Assembly (NCBI GenBank): GCA_026545765.1
Contig: JAIFAC010000162.1
Coordinates: 94,564 to 158,563 of the forward strand
Length of the DNA stretch: 64,000 nt
Reading direction: 5' to 3'
DNA from: Plantago major
Taxonomy: Eukaryota; Streptophyta; Magnoliopsida; Lamiales; Plantaginaceae
The stretch's first letter is position 1, and every line of letters begins with the position of its first letter. Of the stretch, positions 23,125-38,100 are shown piece after piece. The notes beneath the pieces are model-generated. The model made no database searches, was not told the DNA's origin, and worked only from the letters and a program-made list of their open reading frames with translations. The position numbers were made by a program, and so were the translations under genes.

Positions 23125-26100
23125 CAGTTATCTCTTTCATTGAGCCCCCATAATGTAAGACAAACAATTATTTGAAGAGAGAGCAAGGGAAAAATCAAGG
23201 GAGATATTACATCAATGGAAACCGAGACCATGTTATTTTTATACTTGATCTAGCAAATAGCTGTAATATTTCTACATGTCTTCGAAGTGATCAACTATTT
23301 TGGACAAAAATATATTCAAATCAATAATGCAAGTGCAATAGGAAAAAGGAGTATGAAACAGTCACAAAAATATGAGTATTAAGCAATTTTCCAGCTGATA
23401 AACAAATAAGTGAAAAAACAAAATGGACCATAAATCATTAATTAATATTCAACCTACTGAGTTGAAAACATTGTGAATGAATTATTACAGACATATCTTG
23501 GCTACTAATTTGCACTACAAAAATCCATGAAAGAAACAAAAGTAAGCGCGCAGAATACTATATGAATAAATATGTAAGACAATGACCAAAACACAATGTT
23601 TCTGAGCATTGTAAACCGCATGAGTGGTTGCCAAGTTTAGAGATGAAGAGTTCACCTATCAACCTCCAACGGTAATCCAATTTAAATCTCTGTTCAATGT
23701 AATTCCCATCTTCACTGCATTACCCGGTGGTAATCTCCACAAAAATAGCTTCTAAATTTGAGGCTATGAATTAACATGATTCTGGCTACATTCAATCAAC
23801 ACTCAGCACATTTTGAAAATCTAAAGCTTAATTATGTCCATTGCGCTAATTGTTGTTATATATCATGTGAGTCAATTTTCAGCAATCATAAAGAGTGATG
23901 TATGAAAAGAGAAGAAAAAATTACTGAATCACAGAGTTTATTCATGTAATTACGATGATCTGTCTTGCTTGAATCAGTTTATTCATGTAATTACGCAAGA
24001 CTTGTGGGAAATTGTTGAAGAAGGATATGATGAGCCTGGTTCCGTGGAGGCCGAAAATGCCTTGACGAATAATCAGAAGAACGCATTACGAGAAGCTAGA
24101 AAGCCCGACAAGAAGGCGTTGTACATTATTTATCAAGGAGTTGATGAAACGACGTTTGAGAAAATTAGCGTTGCGGCAAAGTCGAAGGAGGCATGGGAGA
24201 TTCTGAAGAATTCCCATACTGGCGTCGATAAAGCGGTACGTGTTCGACTCCAAATTCTTCGTGCTGAATTTGAAGCATTAAATATGAGTGAGTCCGAGTC
24301 TATTTCTGATTATTGTACGAGAACACTAGTCCTCGTAAATCAAATGAAAAGGCTCGGTGAGGAAGTCGAAGATGTTCGAGTTGTAGAAAAGATCTTGACA
24401 TCGTTAACGGGGAAGTTTGAGCACGTCGTTGCGGTGATTGAGGAGTCAAAAGACTTGAATACGATGACGGTGGACCAGTTGCAAAGTAGCCTAGAAGTGC
24501 ACGAGCAACGAATGAAGAGAAAGAGCCCTGGGTCGTTGGAGCAAGCGCTAGAAGCGAAAATGAAGCTAAAAGAAGATGATAAGTTGGAATTTGTAGCAGC
24601 TCGTGGAAGAGGAAATCGTGGACGTGGATACTATCGTGGTAGAGGAGGCCGTGGAGATTATCGAAGACTGGGAGGATACGGTGGTCAAGATACGTATGCA
24701 CCTCGAGGCCGAGGTCAAGGACGCGGTAGAGGATTTGGACGAGGAGGCCGAAATCAAACTGTAAGTCAGCAGAATTATGATAAAAGAAATGTTGAATGCT
24801 ATAATTGCCATAAATATGGACACTACAATTATGAGTGTCGAGGCGCAAAAAATATGGGAGGACGACAACAGGTAAACTACGCAGATGCCGATGTCGCAGA
24901 AGAACAAGCAGGATTGACATCATTGTTCATTCATAAAGGAGTTGGCGGGGATGAATATTCCACATGGTATCTTGATAGCTGAGCAAGCAATCACATGTGC
25001 GACAAGAAGGAGATGTTCATGAAGTTTGAAAAAACTCCGGAAGAAGATGTGACGTTCGGAGATAATTCCAAAGTTACGGTCCAAGGCAAAGGTACGATTC
25101 TTTACAAATCTAAGAATGGTAATCATGGTGATATATCAGATGTTTATTACGTTCCTGCTATGAAAAGCAATATTTTAAGCCTTGGTCAACTATTGAAGAA
25201 AGGATTTATCATCAATATGAAGGATCCATATATGACACTTAAAGATGCACGTGGAAATTTGATTGCGCGTGTGGAGATGACAAAGAATAGGTTATTCCCG
25301 TTAACATTAAGGCATGATACACTTAAGTGCATGAAAAGTGTCATAAAAGATGAGTCATGGTTGTGGCATTTGCGGTTTGGACATTTAAACTTTGGAGGCC
25401 TGAAGTTGTTGTCTGCTAAGAATATGGTGATAGGTCTGCCTCATATCGATCACCCGAATGAAGTATGTGAAGGATGCATTCTCGGAAAGCATCATAGGCC
25501 GAGTTTTTCGAAGGAAAAGAGATGGAGAGCATCACGTCCTTTGGAGATAGTGCACACGGATGTTTGTGGTCCACTAAAGCCCACATCTCTTGGAGGTAAC
25601 AATTACTTCCTTACTTTCATTGATGATTTTTCTAGAAAGACGTGGGTTTATTTCTTGAAAAGAAAATCGGAAGTATTTGAAGTGTTCAAAGAATTTAAGA
25701 ACTTGGTGGAGAATCAAAGTGATTGTCGTATAAAAGTCCTAAGATCCGATCAAGGTGGAGAATACACGTCGGATATGTTCGAGAAATTTTGCAGAGACCA
25801 TGGAATTCGACATCAGTTAACGCCTGCCTACACGCCACAGTTGAATGGAGTTGCAGAAAGAAAGAATCGTACTATATTGGAAGCATGGTGAAAGGAAATA
25901 ACTTGCCTTGAGAATTTTGGGCAGAAGCCGTAGCAACAAGCGTGTACTTGTTGAATCGTTGTCCTACGAAAAGTGTACGGTTCAAGACTCCTGAAGAAGC
26001 ATGGAGTTCGTTCAAGCCAGGCGTTTCACATTTGAGAGTGTTTGGATGTATTGCGTACGTGAAAATCCCGGAGGCCAGAAGGACCAAGATTGACGACAAA

Positions 26101-29100
26101 GGTGAGAAATGCATTTTTGTTGGATATGGAGATAGAATGATGGGTTACAAGTTATATAATCCACTAACAAAGAAGAATATCATAAGCCGGGATGTCGTCT
26201 TTGAAGAAGATGGAATGTGGAATTGGGAAGATAATCTCAAATTATACTCTAAATAACTTTAAGAGAATAAGCTGTAGTTGTAGACTATGCTTAACTCGGT
26301 ATCGTTCTCCAGGGAATTAATTATGCTACCACAACGAATTAGAGTAAACAATTTGTTTGTGAGTAACAAGATAGTTTTGAGTGATTTTACTTCTAAAACA
26401 CGAATTAATACTAAAGCAAATAAACTATTTGATCAAATGATAGAAGGTGAACCCGGTAATGATGATCCAGTTATGCTAATTTGATACTAGGATAATCGTT
26501 CATATTTGTCACACGGTCGGTGTACAGAAAAGCAATCAATCCAATCTTAACCGAGTTGTTTTTCGAAAATTTAAAACTAGAGAAATCATTAAGTTTGTCA
26601 GACAGACGATTCTTAACCATAACAACTTAGAATATTTCAAACTAGCGAATTGGATTGAAGGTTTATACGAAAATCTCAAACTAGACGAACCTATAGGAAC
26701 AAATATAAACCCTAGATTTGAACACTACAAAAAAATAGCTGTTTAGCGACAGATAATTCGTCGCTAAATTCGTAACGACGGATTTAGCGATGAATTATAG
26801 GCTCGTCGCTAAACCCTTCGTCTCTAACAAAATTGTCACAAATTATCTATCTGTCGCTATTTAGCGACGGATAGATTATTGACCGTCTGAGATAAAAAGC
26901 TGCACTATTTAGTGACGGATAGTTATCCGTCGCCAAATAGTTTTTTTTTGTTTTTTTATTTTAATTTTTACGAATATTCCAATAATTTTATACGAATATT
27001 CAATACGGATAAACCGATAATTTTATTCAATTCGGATAAACCAACAATTATATACGAATATTCAATACGGATAAACCGACAATTGTATACGATTATTCAA
27101 TACGCATAAACCGACAATTTTATTCAATATGGATAAACCGACAATTTCATACAATATTCAATAATACAATATACAACATTTATTAATAATTAATACAAAG
27201 AAGAAATTACAAAATTAATAAGAAAAAATGAAAAAAAAAAACTATATCTGGATCTTTGCATCTTGAACGGAGAAAGTCGAATCTGGTCGGGGGAAGGGGA
27301 AGGACTGCACCATAGTGGTGGTTGAGGCAGTGGTGGTGGCGGCGTGGTGGTGGCATGGTGGTGGTCGATGTGCAGAGGCAGTGGTGGCGTGGTGGTCTAT
27401 GAGCAAAGGCGTGGTGGAAGGGTGGTGGTGGCGTGGTGTAAGGGAGTTGGGTGGTGGCGGTGGTGGAAGGGTGGAGGCAGTGGAGGTGGTATATATGGTG
27501 TAAGGGAGGTGCGTGGTGGTGGGTGGTGGCGGTTGTGGAAGGGTGGAGGCAGGGGTGGTGATGGTGGTGGTGGTGGAGGAAGAAGAGTGGTGGTGGAAGA
27601 TGGAAGAAGAAATGATGCTGGTGGAGGAAGATCTAGATCTGGATCATTATATTAGCGTTTCTAGGGTTTTAGCGACGGATAAATCTATCCGTCGCTAATT
27701 AGCGACAAATAGATTTATCTGTCGCTAAATTTTTATTTTTTTTTGGGTTAATGATATAGAGACGGATAGATTTATTCGTCTCTAATTAGAGACGAATAAC
27801 CTATCCGTCTCTAAATTTAGAGACATAAATTTATCCGTCTGTATGCTTGCCGATTCGTCGCTATTTAGTGATATTCTTGTAGTGGAATACGCATAACTAT
27901 CACATAATTACCGGATTCAGGAGAGGTTTAGCTACTCATAATTGAATTAAAGACGAAAGATTTCATGGTATTGAATATGCAAAGCATAAACATGGTGATA
28001 ATCACAAGCAAGAGCATACAATTCAATAATCAATCAAAGAAATGAGAATTGTAATGAAGCAAGAGAGAATTATCAAAAGCTTACTAAGAATTCGATGTCA
28101 ATGATTCGTACACGAGAAAAACCAAGCTCCAAGATCAATCAATGTCAAAATCTAGGTCTAGGAGCTTTTTCTATGTAAAAATCGAGTATATGATGTTATG
28201 GCAAAAAATTGCCTAATTCTAACATAAAAAGGAGAAAATCTGCCTGCTTATCGCAATCTCACATGACGAAATATACTACTTGCAGAGAAGCACCGCTTAA
28301 GCCCTATTTTTGGTTCTGGAAATGTCGCCGCGGCGAGAATATCCATTCGCCTCGGCGAGCTTAAAACCTTCGTAACGTTTCCTACATGCAGCAGCCTATG
28401 CTTCCAAAACGAAAGTTGTGGAATTGGGAAGATCCACAAGATAAAGAAAAATCTATAGTTCTTGAAGAAGAAGCTCATATACCAGTTGATGAAGGCCACG
28501 CCGAGAAGGACACGAAGCTTAAGGGATATCTATGAAGCAACAGAAGCACAAGAAGAAAATGAGGATGTGAATATGATGTGCTTCTACATGGATTCTGATC
28601 CTGTATCATTCAATGAAGCTTCGCTGGAGAAGAAATGGAGGACTGCAATGGATGAAGAAATAAACTCCATTGAGAAAAATGACACTTGGTATTTGGCATT
28701 TGGGAAGGTCGTAAAGCAATTGGCGTCAAATGGGTATACAAGACTAAGAAAAATGCCCAAGGAGAAGTTCTGAGATATAAAGCAAGGTTAGTGGCAAAAG
28801 GATATCGTCAGAAGGAAGGAATCGACTACAGTGAGGTATTTGCTCCCGTAGCACGTTTGGAGACTATCAGACTCTTTATTTAACTTGCTGCACAACACAA
28901 CTGGAAAATTTATCAATTGGATGTAAAGTCTGCTTTCTTGAACGGATTTCTTCAAGAAGAAATATATGTGGAACAGCCCGAAGGATACATCAAGGGAGGA
29001 CAGGAGAATAAAGTCTACAGGCTCAAGAAAGCATTATATGGGCTTAAGCAAGCTCCTCGAGCATGGAATACAAGGATCGATGAGTATTTTCTGAAAGATG

Positions 29101-32100
29101 GGTTTACGAAGTGCCCGTACGAGCATGCACTACACATGAAGAAAGACGTTGCAGGTAACGTTTTATATGTTTGCCTCTATGTCGATGATTTGATCTTTAC
29201 AGAAACAATGAGGCGATGTTCGAGAAGTTTAAGAAAAGTATGGTTAAGGAGTTTGAGATGACCGATATTGGCTTGATGGCACATTTTCTCGGAATTGAGG
29301 TGGTGCAAAGCAAAGAAGGAATTTTATCTCCCAGCGCCTATGCTAAACAAATCGGAGAAATTCAGGATGGAGTCATGCAATCCAGTAAATACTCCAATCG
29401 AATGTGGACAAGAATTTAGAAGATCTTATGATGAGAATCGCGTGGATCCGACATATTTCAAAAGTCTTGTGGGCAGTCTCAGGTACCTTACTTGCACTAG
29501 ACCTGACATTCTTTATGCAGTTGGACTAATTAGCAGGTACATGGAGACTCCGTATCAATCGCATCTAAATGCCGCAAAAAGGATCCTACGCTATATTAAA
29601 GGTACGATGAAAGATGGTTTATTTTATTCTTCCAATCAAGAAGTTAGACTTGTCGGTTATTCGGATAGCGACTGGGGTAGAGATTTAGATGAAAGGAAAA
29701 GCACCACCGGATATTGTTTCTATGTTGGAGATGCCGCATTTACATGGTCATCAAAGAAACAAGCCATTGTGACTTTATCGACATGTGAGGCGTAGTACGA
29801 CAAGTTCGACTGTGTGTCAAGCAATATGGCTAAGAAATTTCTTTGAAGTTCCTTGATTCACACAATATGGACCGAGGCATAAATGTCGACAACAATTGAC
29901 AATTTCATTGGCAAAAATCCGATTTTTCATGAGAGGAGTAAGCATATTGACACACGCTATCATTTTATCCAGGAGCACGTTGGAAATCATGAAGTAGAGT
30001 TGGTATATTGTAGATCAGAAGATCAAGTTGCGGACATTTTTACAAAGCCTTTGAAGCATGACATATTTGGAAGACTGAAGATGGCGCTCGGCATAAGGAC
30101 GTTAAAGAATTGAGCTTAAGGGAGGATGTTGAAAATATTAAGCTCAATTTATGAATAGAAGAATCTAGAGGGGCCTAGAATTAAATTTACAAAAGCAAGG
30201 GACTTTGGAGAAATATCTAGAAAGGTCAGCAGAAGTGAATAAAAGAAATGAACTAACCTAGCTCTTGGATAATCCATAAGAGGTGGCGACTACTAACTCT
30301 TGGAAGGTTCAAGAATGGCGGTTAAAATGAGATAGACATTAGCTTCAAGATCCACCGACCTATTACTTCTATATACTAGGAGTCTTGTGTTGTTTGAACC
30401 ACGAGTGCCGAAGCAAAAGAAAATAAGTAAGAGTGAATCAAGAAACAAAAGAAGAGATAAAAAGAGAGAGCAGTAGCTCGTGAGTGTGTTTAAGTGATTA
30501 GCTATTGAAATAGCTTGAGTGTGTTGAGTTTTTGTACTAAAATATTGTACTACTTTGTGTCTAATAAAAGTCGAGTTTTTCCGTTGCACAAAATCAAATC
30601 GTTCCTGGGCACCTTGATATCCTTAAACACTTAAAACACCCAACATTGGTCACGCGCCAAGTTGTGGATTATATACTACTTCTAATAATATAAAATATGA
30701 CACGGGAAAACAATAAAGTTGCACCGAAAACCCACTTACATCGCGATCCAAAATCAACTCTTCGATCTCAAATTGAATCGTCCAGTTCACTCCAATTTAA
30801 TCAAATCCCCATGTCCATGTCGACTCCTTACTATCATCACATAACATGCCCTTGTGGCCTACAACACTGTTATGTCCTTCGAAAATGAAGGTGGTTGTGG
30901 CCTACAACATGTTGTGGACTACAAAACGTAGGCTGCGGCCGGTTAAATTTAAAAAATATATATAGATTATTGTTTACTTTTTTTTTAAAAATGGTTTAGT
31001 TAATTACAATAAATTTTTTTAATTATTGTAGTAGCATTGTTATTTTTTTTAATTGTATGGTTTGTTGTTGAAATAGTATACCCATGTTCCAGATGGTGAT
31101 CATGATCCAGATGATGATGGATTTTGTTTTTTGAATTTTTTAAAGTTTTTTGGGACTTATATGTAAATTATTAAACTTTGAACTATTTTTGTAATTTTTC
31201 AAAAAGTGTAATGCGTTTAATAATAGCTAAGAAAAATATCCTGACCTCACCTGATAAGTTTTTTCGCGTGTAAAAGGCTCCACACTACTAGAATTTGGCC
31301 TTTTTAGTGTGGAAAATAATTGACACTAACCATAAAGTTTAACACCAAAACGTTTTAGTGTCAAACTATGGACAATAAAGTTCGACACCATAACCCTCGA
31401 CACTAAAGATGTATTGGTGTGAAGAATATAAAATGTCACGCTAATGTTTCACATCAATGTCATTAGTGTGAAGAAATGGCGTGAATCATTATGACTTGTA
31501 TGACCCACTAAATTCTATATTAGTGTCAAAACTTTTGATGCCAATTTATAACATTGGTGTCAAATACTTCTCGCCAAACACTACGATTAAAAAAATATTT
31601 TAAATTAAATTTTGATCATTATCTTTTCCAGTTCCGATTGTACCAATTTTACAATAAATATAAAAGAAAAATAAATTTATGTAATTTGCAGGAAGATAAA
31701 AATTAAAATGGACATAAAGAAAAAATAAATTATCAATGTAATTCCATTTCATTTATAATGAAATATAATAAAATTATACATGAAATTGCACCGTGTCTAT
31801 AATCTTCATTTACAAATCTAATAATCTAATGCTACATAAAAAAACAATAATGAAGCCTGACTAATACAACACTGATGAAAATGTACAAATTAAATTAAAA
31901 TGAATGCTACACTAATTCATCCATATTCATCTTGTCACGCCCCAAAACCAATTCACTTTGACGCGACCGGCCGTTTATCGTGAGATGGACTCACGCCAAG
32001 ACGAAGTCTTCCTTTAATTCTCAAACATATAAAAATATCTCGGAGTGGTACAACAGAGCATCTAAAAATTCCATATACAATAATATTACAAGCCCCCAAT

Positions 32101-35100
32101 ACAAAATGACAATTCCAACAGTACATATCATCTTATACAATATAAATCTCAGAGTACGCAAAAACTACTAAATAATCTTCACAAATCCATCATCAGTCTA
32201 CCATCTCCACTTCAAACTATCTTCATTCAATCAGTTACTAAATATCTGAAAGGGTGGGTAAGGGTGAGCCTCAACACTTCTACCAGATCAAGTAGAGTAT
32301 TTCAAACATACATATATATCAAAACGTTTACATATCCAAAATAATTTGCATGGAACACTTTTCAAAACAATAACAATTCATATCTTTAGCTCAATCAGAC
32401 AATACACTACTACATTTACGCACCGTGGTGGCATGCGGCTTTTACATAACAATAACAATGCCCTACCAAAGGGATAACATAATAATGGAAGATCTCCAAA
32501 AGCATGACATTCTCTCGAAAGGGCGAAACAATTCATAGGCATATCGATGAGCATAAAACATATTTTCAATCCATGATTCTGAACAAAATAATTTCACGCT
32601 TTACAATAACAATAAAACATTTATAGATACAAATACTTGATCATTTTCGAATAGACTATTATATCAAGTCTCATTACTTAATATAATAACCATAAGTAGT
32701 TTGTCAAATCATAAAACAATACATATATAATAAAAACATGAAAATCTCCAACGACCAGTCTCAATCGGAAACCAAAGAAACCACAAAATCTTGCATTTAG
32801 ACCACTCCCAATGGGAGTGGTCGTGAGACCCATTGCAGACCACGTCGTAGACGGCTAACCCAAAATTCGGCCTTAACAAGGCGAATTTGGGTGGTCGTCC
32901 GATCATTGGTCGGGCCCCACCAACGGACTGGACGACCGGGTGGGCCCCACCCTTTTTTTTTATTTTTTTATTTTTAAAAATTAATTTATAAAGTAATATT
33001 AAATAAAAAATACCCCAACGGCTATATTTTTTCGAGATCTATAAATACAACTCATTCACAACTCATTTCATCACACCTCAATTTCCTCTCATCTTCCATT
33101 TCTTAAACTCAAAACGTCTCTAAACTCAAACACATATCCAAACATGTCTGCAATTAATCACTACATCAACAACTTATCATCATCTAGTTCCGATGATGAT
33201 GAGTTTGCACAATATGCTGATTCCTCTTCTTCCTCTTCAAGCACACAAACTGATTACTATACCCGTGCTACCAGACTTCTTATTCAAGCCACTCCTCACA
33301 TAATCAACCACTGCGAGCAACAAAATCCACGAAGGAGGTCGGGGTATACGCGTGAATACATTGATCGGAAGAGGGAAAAGTTTGCTGTTCTACTCGATAA
33401 CGATTATTTTGTTGAACGTCCAACATGGGGAGGCCAAGTTCACGCTTGCTCAGATGCAAAGGCCATTGTTTCTCCGGATCGTCAAGCTTTGAGCAATACG
33501 ATCCGTATTTTCAACAACGCCGGATGCTATAGGAGGTTGGGTTTACTAAGAAAGCAATGCACATCCGCCATCCGGCAACTTGCATATGGTGTATGTGCGT
33601 ACATGGTGGACGAATACACTCGTAAGCCAAACGACCGGGTCAAGAGGCATTGAAGGCCTTTTGTGATGGTGTTGCGGTTTTGGTCCTATATATGAGGAGG
33701 CCAATGCGGAGGATGTACGCCAATTAGTCGAGGTGAACACTAGTCGTGGTTTTCCAGCATGCTTGGAAGTATCGTCGATGCATCGGGAATGGAAGAACCG
33801 TCTGTCGGGTTGGAAAGGGTTCAAGGAAAAACAAGAGAGCCACACTTGTTTTGGAGGCGGTTCATCCCAAGATACTTGGATTCGCATGCTTTCTTTGATG
33901 TTTCAGAAGTTGAATGATCGAACCATTGTGGAACAGGCCACCAGATTCGACAATTACTAAGGGAAAAGCTCCTGTTAACTTCAAGTGAATGGGAATCAAT
34001 ACGACATGGGGTACTATCTAACCGACGATATATCCTATGTGGGCAACATTTGTGAAGTCAATTAAGGGTCCTATCAATCCAAAAGTGCCAAGTTCGCAAT
34101 GCGGCAAGAGAGGCGCAGAAAGATGTCGAACGTGCTTTGGAGTTCTCCAAGCAAGTTTCAAAGTAATTAAGGATCCAAAGATTGGCCCATAACAGAAGAC
34201 CTTGCTAGGATCATGAATTGTTGCATTTGTTTGCACAATATGATAGTAGAGGATGAGCGGCACTTATATCGCAACTACAAAGACGTGATAGCAGAATTCA
34301 ATGATGATGCTGTAGAATTAGGCATCCACAACGATGAGCTTAATGCCTACACACGCAGGGATTCCTATATCAATCAAATGGATGGCTATTTGAGCAAAAG
34401 GGCTGACCTAGAAAGTAAGGAGACCCATTTGAGGCTTCAAGAAGACATCATGAACCATGTTTGGTCTTTCAACCATGAGTAGTTCTTTTCATTGTAATGT
34501 GTTGTTGTTTATTTCATTTTTATGCATGTGTGTTGTTGGTTTGTTTCCTATTATTTGCATTGTAATGTTTGTTGTATTGTTGTTTGCATTCTTTGTCTTT
34601 CATGTCTTTGTTTGCATGTAATGTTTGATGTATTTGCATTGTAGTGTTTATTCTGTCTTGTTCTCATTTTGTTCATTCTAATTTCAATCTCAATAAATTA
34701 TAAAACGAGTTTTAAGAATCCAATTTGAGTAATTTCAACTTCTAAACACTCTTATAATATGTTAAGCAAGTTAAAAAAAAACGAAAAAAATAAAAAAAAA
34801 CACTATTCACGGTCGTCCGACGACCCATTGAACAATTTTTTTTCTGCAGTGGTCGTTAAATCAGCCGTCGCTCACGACCGCAACTATTCACGGTCGTCGC
34901 GACGACCCATTGGGAGTGGTCTTACGTCTCGAGTCCATCAATCTAAACCCCTGCAAACGTTAATCATCCTTTGAGACTAATGCACTATATATAATCTGGT
35001 ACCTTTCATCAGCCAATCAACACCAAGGGTACTCTGTCCAAGTAGTAAACGTGTCTTTATCTTATTAATACAATAATCAACTCCTAATGACCATTACAAT

Positions 35101-38100
35101 AACTTCCAAGAACAATTAACAAATACCTTGATGAGAACATATATGTTTTAATTAACAACATCGATAATTATCTTCATAATATAATATAGTTTCGTCTCTA
35201 AATAAATTATCTAGAAACTGTATTTCAGAATACTTACTCAATCAACATATATTTACATTGGATGGGATGGGGCAGCGTAAGTTTTATCCATCTTACACTC
35301 TTAATTGAATTGGAGGTAATTAATTAATACAACAAATATTACTCTAATTTTAGTTTAGGTGCTTAGTCTGCTCTACTACCAGCACATCCGTTGGTGAAGG
35401 GCTTCAAGTAGCCAAAAATAAACAAAAAAAATCCTAGCTTCCCTCTCTTGAAAGCACTCTCAATCTGAGTCAATGCGAGGGGAGTTGTTTTTATTTTCCG
35501 TAGATGTTTCGTCCAGGTTTATTTACACTTAATCCGCAGTAATTTCCGCAAAATATGAACAAAGTTTTTTTACTACCAGAACAAAGTTTATTTACACTTA
35601 AATTATGTTTCTTCCACGTTTATTTATTACCAGAACAAAGTTTTTTAATTTTATATATGAAGAGAAAGATATGATAAAAAAGAAAGTTGAATTTGTTGTC
35701 AAGTTATTGTTGCAACCAAAAGACCTCTCTTCCATTATTCTTATCATTCATGGAAAACTCGTATCATCATCTGGATCACTTATAGAGAGGTTTGAGGGAA
35801 ATTTAATATGGGACAGAAATTGTTTCTATGGAGATTGGAACCCTGGTTGGGCCCATGATAGAACTCAATCTCATCTAAAAGCTCAAACTTATATATAGGT
35901 GTGTAATTTAGTCATTTATATTAATACTCCAACACTAAATACTTTTTTCAGGCTATTAATGTGGTGTGTTATACCTGAGTTGGGAGAAAAAAACAATAGA
36001 AAGTTTTTGGATTTTTGTTTTGTGTAGCAATTTTATGAAATATGAATCTACTTTCCTCTGGGGATGCATTAAACGCTGATCATCCTTATCTCTTGTTAGG
36101 TCTCTATTTTTACACAAGGAATAAGGAGGACACTCAGAAGCAATTTCCAATTTCGGATGTAAATCGTATGAATTTTTGTTAGAGGTTAATTAAATTATGT
36201 TAGGATGGATTGGCTATCAGTTAACCAATCAACCCAAAATCTCTTAGTACGGTATAAAGTTTAAAACACCAGGCTATGTGTTCTATTAGATAAACTCTAG
36301 ATCTATACGATCACAGTGTTAAAGAGCACGAGCAACTTATATCTCCGATGGAGTAGATCGCTAGTATACAAGAATATGATGACTATCTATCCACAAGACT
36401 TCCGAAACCTAAGAGACGATACTATCTAAGATTAAACCCATGCTACACTTAAGTACTCAAAGATACCTACTCTAGGCATCTGCCAAAGAACACTCTATTA
36501 TATTAAATACTCATTTCATTAATTGGTAATAAAGAAGGGTCTTAAGGTATTTATAACATCTATGAAAGACTAATGGGCTCTAGCCCATAAAGTATATGTT
36601 ACGAATATTCTTTACTTAGATAGTAAGAGTTACTAGAGCAATAGGCTGCTTCCTAACTAAGTAGCTTAGCATCTAAGCACATAATCTAACCATATGTCCA
36701 TATCTATCTACTAAATATACCCACGAGCTACAATTCATGGCCCAGCTAACCAACTAGGTTCAATACTTAATAAAATACAGATGACGATTATTCGTAATAA
36801 ATTATTTAGAGTTTAATGAAAAAATATGATTGTTTAGGAGAATTCGAGTCTGGATGAATAAGGAGAGGAAGTCGACTAAAGTGAATACTTTTCAGTGTTA
36901 TTGTGTCATTTAGCTATAAATAATAGAAAAAGTATATGAAGATAAGTAATATTGTTGTTTCTAGTTACAAATAATAGATAAGGTATATAAAGGTAAGTAC
37001 TATTGTTATTTCTGATAATGACTTCTCTGAATTAGAATTTGATTTAGTAATTGATCTTCCAATTTAAATAAAGAATATTTAGAAGAAATATTGATTATCG
37101 TTGTTGTTTCTTTTTCGTTATGATGAATTTATTTTGTTGGGTTAAATTAGGACTTTGAATTAATTGAAGAATACAAATTGAATTTTTTAATGATAAAATT
37201 GATTCATTGGGATTGATTTAGGCTTTAAATTTAATTAGATCATGAAGACAACTCAATTCACAAAGGACCAACAAAAAGAGTCAAACCAACCCCAAATTAA
37301 GTGATCTTAGTACAACCATGAACTCATTATCTATGGCTCATAGCAAAACTAATGGAAAGCTAGTTAGGTAGTTGAAAGTTAGCTAGTTAAAAATTTAAAA
37401 AGCTAATTGTTTTAAATGTAGGTGTTTAGCAAATTAAATTAAAGGTATTTTGTAAAATGACATAAAAGGCATTACTCTTATTTTTGTCTTTAACCTTTCT
37501 TATCGTATTATTAGTCTATAATTTTTAAATAATAATATATCATATTTTGTGCAATAATTATAATATATATTTAATGTACTTTACATCGCCACTTTAATAA
37601 CATCATCGGTTGAAAGAAATAACTGCTGAACATTTTAACTTAGTAATGAAAAAATCAAGATTTGATGTACTACATGTATGCATTTTAAAAGTACGGATAC
37701 ATTAATCTTTATGCTAGTTGTAAAAAGTACACAAATGTATTTTCTTTATTCTAATTTAGGTTAATATAGGTTAGGATATTTTGAATGAAAAGATAAGCTA
37801 CTTCTTTAAAAAAACCTACATCGACTAGCTTCTTTTTTCGCTTAGCTTTCCGTAGCTTTTTTCCAATAAATTTAAAGAAGTTTCGACATTCACGTAACGA
37901 AACTTTATATTAGTCAATAAAAAAAGCTCATGGTAAACAGAGCCCATGTATATTCTCTACTTTTGGCAAGAAGATTGGTTTAATATGGAAAGAGAAAGAT
38001 ATGTGAAACTGCATAATGACAAATATGAAAAATTCAACTTTAAAGTGTATATAATTAACCTTTGCAGTCCCTAATCGGTGAATTGTCGTCACTCAATCTC

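Larger units (their letters stand above)
26233..28416. mobile_element. X-family LTR fragment inserted in copia B, itself holding a CACTA element
   Basis: The left part (26233-26722) resembles the start of the X1 solo LTR (ctcaaatta...ttaact-ggt-tcg-tctc-agggaa). The right part (27885-28416) matches X0 (8893-9430). It stops at 'ccaaaacgaaagttg', well short of the LTR end CTCATCA, so the fragment is incomplete. The 17-bp flanking duplication is far longer than the 5 bp made by retrotransposon integration, pointing to capture during break repair. Confidence 0.75.
23935..30645 (+). mobile_element. Ty1/copia element B (Tork/TNT1-like), 5'-truncated, with nested insertions
   Basis: Gag, protease, integrase, RT and RNase H are in order on the + strand, followed by a polypurine tract TTAAGGGAGGA and a 3' LTR at 30127-30645. 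There is no 5' LTR and no primer site. The left edge is marked by a 20-bp direct repeat (agtttattcatgtaattacg at 23935-23954 and 23976-23995). An X-LTR fragment carrying a CACTA element interrupts the pol gene at 26233-28416. Stops and frameshifts occur throughout. It lies in VAP-c intron 3. Confidence 0.9.

Noticed and set aside
24300-24923. Long minus-strand ORFs (207 and 113 codons) opposite copia B gag
   Set aside because: Shadows of the gag frame; no family features.
27315-27698. Three overlapping Val/Gly/Trp-rich ORFs
   Set aside because: Caused by GTGG-rich low complexity inside a non-autonomous CACTA element.
36195-36790. Candidate solo LTR starting TGTTAGGATGG
   Set aside because: No matching CA terminus, target duplication or second copy, so left as an unassigned segment.
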